DNA of 64,000 nucleotides from Winogradskyella endarachnes. GTDB lineage: Bacteria; Bacteroidota; Bacteroidia; Flavobacteriales; Flavobacteriaceae. The notes beneath the pieces are model-generated. The model was not told the origin of the DNA and did no database searches. It saw only the letters and a list, made by a program, of their open reading frames with translations. How positions within the stretch are numbered: position 1 is the first letter of the stretch; each line of letters begins with the position of its first letter. A program made the translations under genes and the position numbers. Of this stretch, positions 8,398 through 18,243 are shown piece after piece. Where the stretch lies: assembly GCF_009741275.1 (NCBI RefSeq), contig NZ_WOWS01000001.1, positions 372,001 to 436,000 of the forward strand. The letters run 5' to 3'.

Positions 8398-9594
8398 TTA
8401 TAAATTTCTTACTAAACGAACATAATTTTTTATCCTAATTGAATCTGCTGCATTTACAGATTCCATTAAATAATCTTCAATTTTACCTGCTTTAGGGTCT
8501 GAGCGTTGCGCACCAGCACCATGCCAGTCGAAATAATCTTTTACTTTACTATTATCTTTACTGTAAGCCTTACCAAAAGCTATGTAGCAAGCGGTGTATT
8601 TAAAATCGCCTTGTGTGGTACTTGTCCAGAACCAACTATCTGGGTTTGTACATTTAAAATAATTTTCATCAATTGCAGGAAATGTTTTCTTATTGTAATC
8701 TACAATACTTTGTAGTTCTTTAGTATTTGGTAATCGCCAATCGTTATAATTACCAAGCGAACTATTTTTAGCGTATTTAAGCGCATCTACCCAATTGTAT
8801 GCATTGCCATCGTCAATTTTTTGCCACATTAATCCTGTAGCCTTATCGGTAATTGTACCATCGTTATTATCTACAAAATCATTAACTCCGTAAACATTTT
8901 CTTTACCACGAACGGCTCTTACATAATTACCTGGATTTCTTACACCACTTTCTCCGTTATAATACAAACCTGTTTCGTAAGCTTTTATGTGTCCGTCGGC
9001 AAAATTAAACCCAAAAGCACCTTCAATTTTTATATTTTGAATTGGGCCTTTTACATATTTGGTACTCGACCAATATTGACCGGCATAAGGCATTCTTTTA
9101 TCATATTCAAAATCGAAATAATCGGTGTCTAAATATGGTTTCGACTTACTTAAATCTTCAGGAAATAGCTCGCCATTAGAATTTAATAATGAATACAGTT
9201 CTTTAATAGTTGGCAATCTCCAATCTGTATAACCTCCAATTTCAAGCTCATCTACATAATCAAAAGCATCATAAAAGTTATGTTTTTTATAATCTGGTGT
9301 TTTTTGCCACATTAAACCGGTATTTAAGTCGGTTATTGTACCATCGCCATTATCTTTATATGATGAAACTATTCCTTTAAATTGCGCATCTTGACCGTAG
9401 TAATCATCATCAAAGTTAGGTGTCTCAATTTGGTTACCATCGTTGTCATAAAATTTATCTTGGCCTGTATCTGATAGTACAAACTGAATATTAGCATTTG
9501 GTTTAGTGTCTTTTTCTGTGTTCGTTGTGTTTTTACAGTTTGCAAACAGAAGTAGAACACTTAATCCTCCTATTTTTAATAAATTATACTTCAT
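8398..9594 (-). CDS. DUF1566 (Lcl-type) lipoprotein, two domains
   Basis: 398 residues with a lipoprotein signal ending FANC (Cys20). Two DUF1566 domains (about 75-225 and 240-396) are marked by DGTITDLNTGLMW and DGTITDKATGLMW and by two DWRLPxxKEL motifs. It shares architecture with the downstream neighbour but lacks its proline-rich linker, so the pair looks like an old tandem duplication. Probably displayed in the outer membrane or periplasm. It follows the ABC permease gene by 25 bp. Confidence 0.88.
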   Translation of the reverse strand: MKYNLLKIGGLSVLLLFANCKNTTNTEKDTKPNANIQFVLSDTGQDKFYDNDGNQIETPNFDDDYYGQDAQFKGIVSSYKDNGDGTITDLNTGLMWQKTPDYKKHNFYDAFDYVDELEIGGYTDWRLPTIKELYSLLNSNGELFPEDLSKSKPYLDTDYFDFEYDKRMPYAGQYWSSTKYVKGPIQNIKIEGAFGFNFADGHIKAYETGLYYNGESGVRNPGNYVRAVRGKENVYGVNDFVDNNDGTITDKATGLMWQKIDDGNAYNWVDALKYAKNSSLGNYNDWRLPNTKELQSIVDYNKKTFPAIDENYFKCTNPDSWFWTSTTQGDFKYTACYIAFGKAYSKDNSKVKDYFDWHGAGAQRSDPKAGKIEDYLMESVNAADSIRIKNYVRLVRNL

Positions 9595-9619
9595 TTTTAT
9601 ATTTTTTAGTAATTAGTAT

Positions 9620-10840
9620 TTACTCGTAGCGTAATGCTGTTATTGGGTCTAAAGCCGCAGCTTTTCTTGCCGGATACCACCCAAAGAAGATACCAGTTAT
9701 TGCGCAAACTGCAAAGGAAATTATTATTGAATATAGCGCAACACTTGTTGGCCAGTTTAGGAAATTCTCAATAAACACTGTAGCACCTAAACCTAAAGCT
9801 ACGCCTAAAACACCACCTGTAATACTTATTAAAATGGCTTCTATTAAAAACTGCATTAAAATATCTGAGCCTTTTCCGCCAACAGCCATACGCAAACCAA
9901 TCTCTTTGGTACGTTCTTTTACAGACACGTACATTATATTCATAATACCAATACCACCAATTAATAGTGAAATTCCGGCAACAGCAACTAACAAAATGGT
10001 TAGCATTTCACTGGTAGAACTAAAGGTTGAAATTAATTCTTCCATAGAACGTACAGTAAAGTCATCATCTTCAAAATCTTGTAATTTGTGCTGTTCTCTT
10101 AATATTTCAGTAATAATTTCTACAGCTTCTGGTGCATCATCTTCACTAACTGCAGATGCCATAATTTGATTTAAATAATCGATAGCCAGAATACGTTTTT
10201 GAACGGTTGTAAATGGTGCTATTACAATATCATCTTGGTCTTGCCCAAAGGTATTTTCTCCTTTTTCTTCTAACACACCAATCACTTTAAATGGAATGTT
10301 GTTAAAACGAATCATTTGTCCAACAGGTTCTTCACCATTAGGAAACACATTATCTACAACCGTTTGCCCAATAAGTGCTACTTTGGATGCTGTTTTTACT
10401 TCAGCATCGGTAAACATACTTCCGCTTTGTAAACCAACCACTTTAATGTCTAAATATTCTGGATATACACCATAAATACTACTCGGCCAGTTGTTAGAAC
10501 CGTTAATTACTTGTCCGCTACTGTTTACAACAGGTGTACTGTTTGATAATAAATCAACCTTTTCGTTAATAACGTTGTAATCCTCTAAAGTAAGGGTTTG
10601 TACATTTCCGCCACTTCCTCTTGCTGGACCTCTATCGTCTGCACCAGGTCTTATGGTAATCATATTAGAACCCATACTAGAAATGGTAGAACGAATGCTC
10701 TCTTTAGAACCTTCTCCAATAGCTAACATAGCAATTACCGAAGCCACACCAATGATAATACCTAGCATGGTAAGCAAGGTTCTCATTTTATTTAGGATAA
10801 TAGCTTTATAGGCTATTTTAAGTAAGTTTAATAGTCTCAT
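9620..10840 (-). CDS. MacB-like ABC transporter permease
   Basis: 406 residues. An N-terminal membrane helix (about 20-42, TLLTMLGIIIGVASVIAMLAIG) is followed by a MacB periplasmic core domain (about 45-245) and a FtsX domain with three helices (about 280-400, including GGIGIMNIMYVSVKERTKEIG). With the ATPase 2 bp upstream, the adaptor and TolC it forms a MacAB-TolC-type tripartite exporter. Here permease and ATPase are separate proteins rather than fused as in E. coli MacB. Substrate unknown. Confidence 0.93.
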   Translation of the reverse strand: MRLLNLLKIAYKAIILNKMRTLLTMLGIIIGVASVIAMLAIGEGSKESIRSTISSMGSNMITIRPGADDRGPARGSGGNVQTLTLEDYNVINEKVDLLSNSTPVVNSSGQVINGSNNWPSSIYGVYPEYLDIKVVGLQSGSMFTDAEVKTASKVALIGQTVVDNVFPNGEEPVGQMIRFNNIPFKVIGVLEEKGENTFGQDQDDIVIAPFTTVQKRILAIDYLNQIMASAVSEDDAPEAVEIITEILREQHKLQDFEDDDFTVRSMEELISTFSSTSEMLTILLVAVAGISLLIGGIGIMNIMYVSVKERTKEIGLRMAVGGKGSDILMQFLIEAILISITGGVLGVALGLGATVFIENFLNWPTSVALYSIIISFAVCAITGIFFGWYPARKAAALDPITALRYE

Positions 10841-10842
10841 AA

Positions 10843-11586
10843 TTAATGATTTTCTACAGGTAATTGTGCTAATTGCTCTGCAGCAGATTGTACGTTATGA
10901 TTTTTATAATCTTGCATTATTTCACCATCTTTTAAAACAATGGTTCTGCTACTAAATGTGGCAATATCTGGCTCGTGTGTTACAAAGGTGATGGTAATCC
11001 CTTTTTTGTTTAATTCTTGAAACAAGGTCATTATTTCATACGATGTTCTGGTGTCTAAGTTTCCGGTGGCCTCATCTGCTAAAATCATAACTGGATTGTT
11101 AACCAAAGACCTAGCAATAGCAACACGTTGTTGTTGTCCTCCTGAAAGTTGCGAAGGTGTGTGATACAATCTGTCGCCCAAACCAACCATCTCTAAGGCT
11201 TTAATTGCTCGCTCCCTTCGCTCTTCAGAAGTTACTTTACTGTTATATAATAAGGGTAATTCTACATTTTCAATAGCACTTGTTCGTGCTAGTAAATTAT
11301 AGGACTGAAAAATGAATCCAATCTTTTCGTTTCTAATAGTTGCCAATTCATTTTTAGACAAATTTTTCACCTTTACACCATCAATTTCATAATTACCAGA
11401 AGTAGGTTGGTCTAAACAACCTAGAATATTTAGCATGGTACTTTTACCAGAACCACTAGAACCCATTATGGTTACAAATTCGCCTTCCTCAATGGTAAAT
11501 GAAATGCCTTTTAACGCGTGAACCGTTTCAGAACCCATGGTAAATTGGCGCTTCAAGTTTTCTATTTTAATCGTTTCTTTAGCCAT
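10843..11586 (-). CDS. MacB/LolD-type ABC transporter ATPase
   Basis: 247 residues with the full ABC ATPase motif set: Walker [10 protein letters not shown] (about 42-50), Q-loop, signature [14 protein letters not shown], Walker [14 protein letters not shown] and switch His (FVTHEPD). The LolD/MacB subfamily is indicated by sequence pattern and by the adjacent adaptor and permease genes (gaps of 6 and 2 bp). It powers the tripartite exporter at the inner membrane. Confidence 0.95.
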   Translation of the reverse strand: MAKETIKIENLKRQFTMGSETVHALKGISFTIEEGEFVTIMGSSGSGKSTMLNILGCLDQPTSGNYEIDGVKVKNLSKNELATIRNEKIGFIFQSYNLLARTSAIENVELPLLYNSKVTSEERRERAIKALEMVGLGDRLYHTPSQLSGGQQQRVAIARSLVNNPVMILADEATGNLDTRTSYEIMTLFQELNKKGITITFVTHEPDIATFSSRTIVLKDGEIMQDYKNHNVQSAAEQLAQLPVENH

Positions 11587-11592
11587 GATGTT

Positions 11593-12831
11593 TTATTTTT
11601 TTGCTCCTGGTGGTTTTGGCATAAACGGACTCTCATTAGAACCTTGAGGTGCTCCTGATGGTGCAGCAGCACTTCCACCTTTTAGGCTATATACTAATTG
11701 TTCGCCTTTAGAAATACCTTCTAAAATTTGTACGTTAACGCCATCGCTTGCGCCTAGTTTTGCAGGTTTTGGTGTTATGGATTTATCATTATTTAATACC
11801 CAAAGCATTGTCATCTCTTCATCTGGTTGTTCATTGTTGTTTTCTGGACCACCATTTTGAGGACGCTCTGGCATTGTGAGGTTATTTTGTTCTATATACT
11901 GTGCCATTATTGCTGGGTCTGGTTTAAAGTTTACCGCTTTAGCTTCAGTAGTCAACACATCTTTCAACTCTAAAGTGTAGATAGAAATGGTTGCTGTTAA
12001 TCCTGGTTTTAGTTTTAAATCTGGATTATGCGCTTTAATTACAACTGTATAAGTGACAACGTTTGATGTTGTTGTTGGATTAAGACGTACTTGCGTTACT
12101 TCACCTTCAAACGTTTGGCCTATATAAGCATCTACGGTAAACGTAACACGCTGCCCTTCTCTAACATTTCCTATATCAGCTTCATCCACATCAGCTTCAA
12201 CCTGCATTTCTTTTAAATCTTGTGCAATAGTGAATAACGTTGGTGTGCTATAACTGGCAGCAACGGTTTGTCCTTCGTCTATATCTCTAGACAACACTAC
12301 ACCATCTATTGGCGAATAGATATTGGCATAACCTAAATTGGTTTTTGCCGTTTGAAGTAAAGAATAACGTTGCGTCACAGTATTTTTAGCAGTTTGATAA
12401 TCATATAGAGCATCATCAAAATCTGCTTTACTTATTACTTGATTATCATAAAGTGTTTTTTGACGATTATAGATTGTTTCAGTATATATTTTTTGACTTA
12501 TTGCACTATCATAATTTGCCTGAGCTTCAACTACTGCTGCTTTAAGATTAGTTTTATCTAGTTCTGCAATAAGTTGCCCTTCTTTAACCTCACTATTATA
12601 GTCCACATATATTTTTTCTACCACACCAGAAACTTGTGTACCAACATCGACTTGTGTAATTGGCTCAATAGTACCAGTTGCAGTAACTAATGTGGTTACA
12701 TCTCCAGTAGTAACAGTGATAGTTTTAGCTTCTACCAAAACTGTTTCGCTTGGTTTAAAAATGTTATAAAGTACCAGTGCAATTATAGCTACTGAGATAC
12801 CTGCTATGAGTATTTTTTTATTTGTTTTCAT
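11593..12831 (-). CDS. MacA-like periplasmic adaptor
   Basis: 412 residues. An N-terminal membrane anchor (about 7-24) is followed by a biotinyl/lipoyl-like half (VDVGTQVSGVVEKIYVDYN), a helical hairpin (about 100-165), the second lipoyl half (ANIYSPIDGVVLSRDIDEGQTV), beta-barrel and membrane-proximal domains. The C-terminal tail is Pro/Gly/Ser-rich. It links the inner-membrane ABC permease to the TolC-type channel encoded 11 bp upstream. Confidence 0.93.
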   Translation of the reverse strand: MKTNKKILIAGISVAIIALVLYNIFKPSETVLVEAKTITVTTGDVTTLVTATGTIEPITQVDVGTQVSGVVEKIYVDYNSEVKEGQLIAELDKTNLKAAVVEAQANYDSAISQKIYTETIYNRQKTLYDNQVISKADFDDALYDYQTAKNTVTQRYSLLQTAKTNLGYANIYSPIDGVVLSRDIDEGQTVAASYSTPTLFTIAQDLKEMQVEADVDEADIGNVREGQRVTFTVDAYIGQTFEGEVTQVRLNPTTTSNVVTYTVVIKAHNPDLKLKPGLTATISIYTLELKDVLTTEAKAVNFKPDPAIMAQYIEQNNLTMPERPQNGGPENNNEQPDEEMTMLWVLNNDKSITPKPAKLGASDGVNVQILEGISKGEQLVYSLKGGSAAAPSGAPQGSNESPFMPKPPGAKK

Positions 12832-12842
12832 TTCTTTTATAA

Positions 12843-14168
12843 TTAAAGTGTGATAGCGTTTCCTTGATAAAATTCTAGTAATTGATGATAAAGTATGTTT
12901 AAATATTTTGCTTGTAAATAGTCTTGTTGCGCACTAGTATAGGTGTTTTGACTAATCACTAAATCAGTTGTGCTTAATCCTCCTAATTCGTATTTTTTTT
13001 GTGCTAACTCGTAAGATTGTTTAGCAGCTTCAACAGAAGATTCTGCAGCTACTAATTGCTCTTGAGCAGATAGTGCATTTTGGTATGCAGTTTCTACTTT
13101 TAGGTAAATTTCTTTTTCCGTTGTTTGCTTGTCTATTTGTGCCTTTTCAATATTTATTTCTGCAGTTTGTACTGCTGCCTTAGTGGCATTTCTATTAAAA
13201 ATTGGAATATTAAGCGATAGCCCAATACGTTGGTTGAAATTAACATCAAACTGGTCTGAAAATGTATTATCAGCAATACTTGTATAACCAGTACCCAAAC
13301 TAGAGGTTAACGATAATGTTGGTAGATAACCACCTTTTGCAATATCTAAGTCTTTTTCACTAGCTTCAATGGCTATATTACTGGCGTTCACCTCAGGTAA
13401 AATACCAAGCGCTTTGTTGTAAATAGCTACTTTGTCTAATAAAATAGCTGCATAATCAGTATCATCATTTAATGGTTCTATTTCAATGTCTTGAGTAGGA
13501 TTTAACTCTAACAATTGCTTCAAAGCTATAATATATTGTTGGTAGGTATTTTTAGCATTTATTAAAGCATATTTATTAGTTGCAGCTTGACTCTGCGCTT
13601 CGGTATAATCACTTAAAGCAATAGTACCAGCATCTAATCTGGCTTTGGCGCGTTGTACTTCTTGCTCTGTAGATTTTAAATTGTTTTCGGCAATAGTGAT
13701 GCCTTCTTTGGCATGTAATACCTGTAGATAGTTTTCTAAAACACTAAGTATGATGTTGTTTTTTGCTTCTTCTTTAAGAAACTGACTTTGATTTACGAGT
13801 AATTCGTTTTGAGCAATTTGATTGTTTATTTGATTCCCTTGAAACAAGGTCACCGAACTATATAATCCAACATTTGTACTATAGATTTGGTCTGTTACAT
13901 AATCACTAGTAATAGGATCAATAGAATTACCATTAGTGAAACTTTGAGAAGCTGAGCCAAAAAGGTTTGGTAATCTTGAAGATTTAGCTTCGAAATAATC
14001 AACATCTGCTTGTGATTTATCTAATGCCGCATCTTTTATGGTGATATTGTTTTCAATTGCATATGTAATACAATCTTGTAAAGACCATACTTCTGCTTTG
14101 GGAGAAACCACTTGCGCAAAAGTAAATTGCGATAGTATTAAACTTGATATAATAAAAAATAGTTTCAT
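12843..14168 (-). CDS. TolC-family outer-membrane efflux channel
   Basis: 441 residues with a signal peptide (about 1-18) and two tandem OEP domains dominated by long helices (LSDYTEAQSQAATNKYALI and its counterpart LSTTDLVISQNTYTSAQQDY), as in TolC. It is the first gene of the nine-gene operon and provides the outer-membrane duct for the MacAB-like pump. The operon promoter must lie in the 127-bp gap upstream, where I saw no convincing -33/-7 pair. Confidence 0.92.
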   Translation of the reverse strand: MKLFFIISSLILSQFTFAQVVSPKAEVWSLQDCITYAIENNITIKDAALDKSQADVDYFEAKSSRLPNLFGSASQSFTNGNSIDPITSDYVTDQIYSTNVGLYSSVTLFQGNQINNQIAQNELLVNQSQFLKEEAKNNIILSVLENYLQVLHAKEGITIAENNLKSTEQEVQRAKARLDAGTIALSDYTEAQSQAATNKYALINAKNTYQQYIIALKQLLELNPTQDIEIEPLNDDTDYAAILLDKVAIYNKALGILPEVNASNIAIEASEKDLDIAKGGYLPTLSLTSSLGTGYTSIADNTFSDQFDVNFNQRIGLSLNIPIFNRNATKAAVQTAEINIEKAQIDKQTTEKEIYLKVETAYQNALSAQEQLVAAESSVEAAKQSYELAQKKYELGGLSTTDLVISQNTYTSAQQDYLQAKYLNILYHQLLEFYQGNAITL

Positions 14169-14295
14169 TTTTTTGTGTATTTCTAATTAACACTTCAAAA
14201 ATGAAACTATATACAATAGTATAAAACCGTAATAGATGTTTGCGGTAATTCTCTAGATGAAATTGGTTGTTTTATCGAAGAGAATTTTACAAATA

Positions 14296-15540
14296 TTAAT
14301 TGTATTTACGCTGCTGAAACCACAAGTCTGATAGTGATATATTTATATTAAGCGTATTAATATTTTCTTGTATAAGAATACTATCTGTAGTTCCTCTATT
14401 ACCGAATGTATATGACACATTTAATAATGATTTTTTACCAATTGGTAAACCTATACCAACTGAAGCAGCATAGGTATCTATTCTTTTATCATCTACCTTA
14501 AGATAGCCAGAATTGTAATTTAAGCCCATTCTAAAATCCACGCGTTTCCAGTATTTATAACTTTTTGGATCTACAGAATAAGATGCTCCAAAACTAAAAA
14601 CATCTTGATTTACGTAGTCTCCAATAGCATCTGACTGGTCGGTTGAAGACCAAAAACTCTTACTATAATCTGCTGTTAACAATAAGGTTTTAATTTTAGT
14701 ACTGTAGCCAAACCCAATATTAAGAGGTATAGAAAAATCATCTATATCTTCATCTTCGGTTTCCTCTAGAACTGAATATGCTGAATTAGAATATTTACCA
14801 ATAACGACATCTTTTGTACCTGTTAATTTAGTAGGAAAATCTACAGTAAATCCAAAATCATGTTTTTCCTTAAACTTATATTGTAATCCTAATCCTAATC
14901 GTCCACCTCTATAAAAATTAACTTCGTTAATATTTAAATAACTAGTACTTGTAATAATAGATTCATCTTCTTCAATTTTTCCAAACAAATAAGCCGCTTT
15001 AAAACCTACATTTAAATTTTTGGTAATAGCTCTTCCATAATCTAGTCGTAGTTCGTTTAAACCACCAGTACCTTCAATATTTGTATAAAATTGTTCTGAA
15101 CTACCTTCAATATTACTTTCAATTCCTGTTAAGGAATAACCAACATCTGTAGATGGTTTTAATGTTAATGCTATACCGTATTTTCCTCCTCCATTAAATC
15201 CAAAAGACATGTTAGAAAAGCTATATGTTGATTTTTGCTCGTTGAGATCGTTACCTGATAAACTCACAAACTCTGCAGTTCCTCCAAAATCTAAGAAAAA
15301 TTCATCTGGTTTCATTGTCGCTAATGAAGCTGGGTTGTATAAATTAAGACCATAAGAAGCATCTAACGAAATCCCTGTTTTACCTAGTCCACTATTTCTA
15401 CCTGTACCAGAGTTACTTTCTACACCTAAGCCAAAAAGCGAATATGGAGAATTGGTTAAATTATTAGATTGAGAATAGCCAAAATATCCTATTACCAATG
15501 TAAAAATAAGTATGTATTTAGATTTATTCATAGATAGCAT
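14296..15540 (-). CDS. Outer-membrane beta-barrel protein, partner of DUF4270
   Basis: 414 residues (405 if the second ATG at 15531 is used; both fit a signal peptide ending GYSQ). The mature part begins NNLTNSPYSLFGLGVESN and has alternating short amphipathic strands with many aromatic ends, typical of the FadL/OmpP1-like barrel proteins of Bacteroidota. Its start overlaps the end of the DUF4270 gene by up to 17 bp, so translation is probably coupled. Substrate unknown. Confidence 0.75.
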   Translation of the reverse strand: MLSMNKSKYILIFTLVIGYFGYSQSNNLTNSPYSLFGLGVESNSGTGRNSGLGKTGISLDASYGLNLYNPASLATMKPDEFFLDFGGTAEFVSLSGNDLNEQKSTYSFSNMSFGFNGGGKYGIALTLKPSTDVGYSLTGIESNIEGSSEQFYTNIEGTGGLNELRLDYGRAITKNLNVGFKAAYLFGKIEEDESIITSTSYLNINEVNFYRGGRLGLGLQYKFKEKHDFGFTVDFPTKLTGTKDVVIGKYSNSAYSVLEETEDEDIDDFSIPLNIGFGYSTKIKTLLLTADYSKSFWSSTDQSDAIGDYVNQDVFSFGASYSVDPKSYKYWKRVDFRMGLNYNSGYLKVDDKRIDTYAASVGIGLPIGKKSLLNVSYTFGNRGTTDSILIQENINTLNINISLSDLWFQQRKYN

Positions 15541-16822
15541 AGGTTATGACTAATCTGGTATTATAATCAGATTTTTCGGCGTCATTAAAAATTATTTTAT
15601 TGATTGTAGAATTATAATCTTCTGGTATTAAAATAAGGGCATCCTCTGTTTCTGGACTTTCACTTAATTTTTGATCTATAAAATCAATTACAGGCACTTC
15701 ATAAGTAATGAGATTAAATTCTGAGTTATCTGTAGACAATGTTCCTGAAACAACATCTACACTATTAGCAACTTGACTAGCTAAATCATTGTTTTGATCT
15801 ATTGTATACAACAATAATGATTCGCTTAATGGTTGAATATCTGAATGAGAAGTGGTATTAGGCTCAATATAAAGCACTGCATCTAAAATGGTTCCTTCTC
15901 TACCTATATCAAAAACTTCTTTAATAGTTGGAAATTCTATTTTAGTCACATATCCTGTACCTGCTTGGTTATAACTAATGCCATTACTATCTGAAGAATC
16001 TAAATTATCTTCTTGATCGGTAAGCACTTCTAAAGGCAAGCCTGTAACATCAGCTTCTGTATGATTGTAATAGCTGTTTATTGAAAAATCATAGGTGTAT
16101 TCTTCAGTTTCTAACTCATCTGGAATAGTGTAATAAAAGCGAATATAAGTATCTGCACTAGAGGGAGAAAAACCCATTATAGCTCCATTATCACTATCGC
16201 CTGGTTTAATTTTTAAACCTTTTAATTGTTGATATAAGGATTCGTCATCTGTTATATTATTGTCTCTAATATCGTTAAACAATTCTTCTCCAAAAGAATA
16301 AGGCAGAGTAACGTATAGCGAATCTCTATTTGGGTTTGGATAATATGATGTGCTCAATATAGGTGTAGATTCTGAAGCTGTTATTGACGTATTATAAAAC
16401 GCATCATCATCACTCTCCATTTTATCAGTTAATTTATAAACCTCTAACGAGGCAACCTGTGTAGTATCATTATAATAATAGGTGTCATAACCTAATACTA
16501 AACCTATACTATCTAAAACAGCATCATTATCTAAATAATAAGAAGATGCGCTTATTTGCATGTATGCTGAAGAACTTACATTACCCATTTCGTCATCTGC
16601 ATACTGACCAATTAATAATCTACTACTAATTGAAGTTGAAATAGAATCGAACTTCATTGTAGAAAACTTAACCGAAAAGGTATCAATTGAAAGGACTCTA
16701 ATATTTGTATTTGTAAAATCTTCACCAGCTAAAGTACTTTCTTCGTCTGAGTCTGTAGAACATGAAATTACAAATATTGCCATGGTAATTGCGGCGAATA
16801 ATTTTAGATAAGATTTAGACAT
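15524..16822 (-). CDS. DUF4270 lipoprotein
   Basis: 432 residues from the ATG at 16822. The reading frame is open to 16849, but only the internal start gives a clean lipoprotein signal (SKSYLKLFAAITMAIFVISC). The body has the DUF4270 pattern: an N-terminal TDSFSVKFSTMKFDSI segment, repeated RLLIGQYAD-like and beta-rich segments, and a C-terminal tail ending TRLVITYAIYE. DUF4270 proteins are surface lipoproteins of unknown function found through the Bacteroidota. It overlaps and probably couples to the barrel gene downstream. Confidence 0.85.
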   Translation of the reverse strand: MSKSYLKLFAAITMAIFVISCSTDSDEESTLAGEDFTNTNIRVLSIDTFSVKFSTMKFDSISTSISSRLLIGQYADDEMGNVSSSAYMQISASSYYLDNDAVLDSIGLVLGYDTYYYNDTTQVASLEVYKLTDKMESDDDAFYNTSITASESTPILSTSYYPNPNRDSLYVTLPYSFGEELFNDIRDNNITDDESLYQQLKGLKIKPGDSDNGAIMGFSPSSADTYIRFYYTIPDELETEEYTYDFSINSYYNHTEADVTGLPLEVLTDQEDNLDSSDSNGISYNQAGTGYVTKIEFPTIKEVFDIGREGTILDAVLYIEPNTTSHSDIQPLSESLLLYTIDQNNDLASQVANSVDVVSGTLSTDNSEFNLITYEVPVIDFIDQKLSESPETEDALILIPEDYNSTINKIIFNDAEKSDYNTRLVITYAIYE

Positions 16823-17103
16823 TTGATTTATTTTATTTGTACAAATCAACTAACCTAACTCTTTAATAAAAAGTATAATATACCTACTCTCGTATTCTAT
16901 CTACTAACAGCACATTTTATACTATAAAATTTCATTAATCATTTTATAGATTAAATACCTGTGTTGGTCTACAAAAAATGAGCCTAGGTCTATTTAATAA
17001 TTAACCTAAAAGTTTCAGGTAGTAAGTTAGCCGTTAAAAGCGATAAATAACTTTTCGCTAAAGCAATCAAAAATTAGTTTAAACAATTAAATAATTAAGT
17101 GAA
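16823..17103. other. Divergent intergenic region between DUF4270 and Kelch genes
   Basis: This 281-bp spacer must hold the promoters of two divergent units. I found no full TTG/TAnnTTTG promoter on either strand. It does contain a perfect 8-1-8 palindrome, ATTTTATA-c-TATAAAAT, at 16914-16930. In AT-rich DNA this is only weakly notable, but its position between divergent genes makes an operator possible. Confidence 0.4.
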
Positions 17104-18111
17104 ATGAAAAGATTTAATAACAAGGCAGCAATTAGGTTACTTTATTTAACTGCTATGCTTACACTGTTTTACAATTGTAATGGTGATGACGACAGCGATG
17201 ACACTGATGGAAACTGGGTAAAAAAATCTACTTTTAACGAAGAAGCAAGAAGCAGTTCTTCTGCCTTTACAATTGATAATATTGGTTATATGGGAACTGG
17301 TTATGATGGTGACGATTACTATAATGATTTTTGGAGCTATAACATGGATACCAATTCTTGGCAGCAGCTAGCAGATTTCCCTGGTATAGAACGTAGCTCG
17401 GCATCATCTTTTGTAATAGGTACTGAAGGTTACATGGGAACTGGCTATAATGGTGATACTAACGAAGAATTATCTGATTATTACAAATACAATACCGCAA
17501 CCAATACTTGGACACAAATTGCAGATTTTGCTGGTTCTGCTAGATACGGAACAGTAGCTTTTGGTTCTGATAGCTATGGCTATGTTGGTACTGGATATGA
17601 CGGAAGTGATAAAAAAGACTTCTGGAAATATGATCCAGTTGCAGATACATGGACTGAAATTTACGGCTTTGGAGGCGATAAAAGAAGAGATGGTGTAACA
17701 TTTACTATTGATAATAATGTGTATTTAGGAACTGGCATTAGTAATGGCGTTTATGAAACAGATTTCTGGGTATTTGATTTAGATACAGAAGAATGGACAC
17801 AGCTTGAAGATATCGATGAAGATGATGACGATTACGTTGAAAGATCTAATGCTGTTGCATTTACAATAGATGGTAAAGGTTATGTAGCCTGTGGAGAGTA
17901 TGGAGGAAGTATTGATACTGTTTATGAATACACACCATCTACTGAATCTTGGGTTGAAAAAACAGAATTTGAATTATATGCAAGACGAGATGCTATTGCA
18001 TTTACTAATGGATCACGTGCTTTTGTAGCCTTGGGAAGAAACGGTACACTATATTTAGATGATAATATGGAGTTTTTTCCAAATGCAGAACAAGACGATG
18101 ACGACAATTAA
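17104..18111 (+). CDS. Kelch-repeat lipoprotein
   Basis: 335 residues. The N-terminal hydrophobic segment ends LFYNC (Cys25, probable lipidation site) and is followed by an acidic Asp-rich spacer. Six Kelch units follow (starting near residues 50, 98, 147, 192, 245 and 296), each with the pattern AFxIxxxGYxGxGxxG...DFWxYxxxxxxWxxL. Six units predict a six-bladed beta-propeller. The C-terminus is EQDDDDN. It is divergent from DUF4270 and upstream of DUF4907 and a two-component pair. Confidence 0.85.
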   Translation: MKRFNNKAAIRLLYLTAMLTLFYNCNGDDDSDDTDGNWVKKSTFNEEARSSSSAFTIDNIGYMGTGYDGDDYYNDFWSYNMDTNSWQQLADFPGIERSSASSFVIGTEGYMGTGYNGDTNEELSDYYKYNTATNTWTQIADFAGSARYGTVAFGSDSYGYVGTGYDGSDKKDFWKYDPVADTWTEIYGFGGDKRRDGVTFTIDNNVYLGTGISNGVYETDFWVFDLDTEEWTQLEDIDEDDDDYVERSNAVAFTIDGKGYVACGEYGGSIDTVYEYTPSTESWVEKTEFELYARRDAIAFTNGSRAFVALGRNGTLYLDDNMEFFPNAEQDDDDN

Positions 18112-18243
18112 GATATAATACATTGTTTAGATTGATTGAAATGGGCTATTAATTTTTTAGACACCTATTAATAGCCTTACCTTAGAGTCAGGATAATGTT
18201 GATTATACTTCATTATTCTGACTTTTATTTTAATAAATATATT

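Noticed and set aside
14247-14286. Inverted repeat aattctct/agagaatt between the barrel gene and tolC
   Set aside because: A 24-nt loop and no T-tract make it a poor terminator, and an 8-bp match is expected by chance in this composition.
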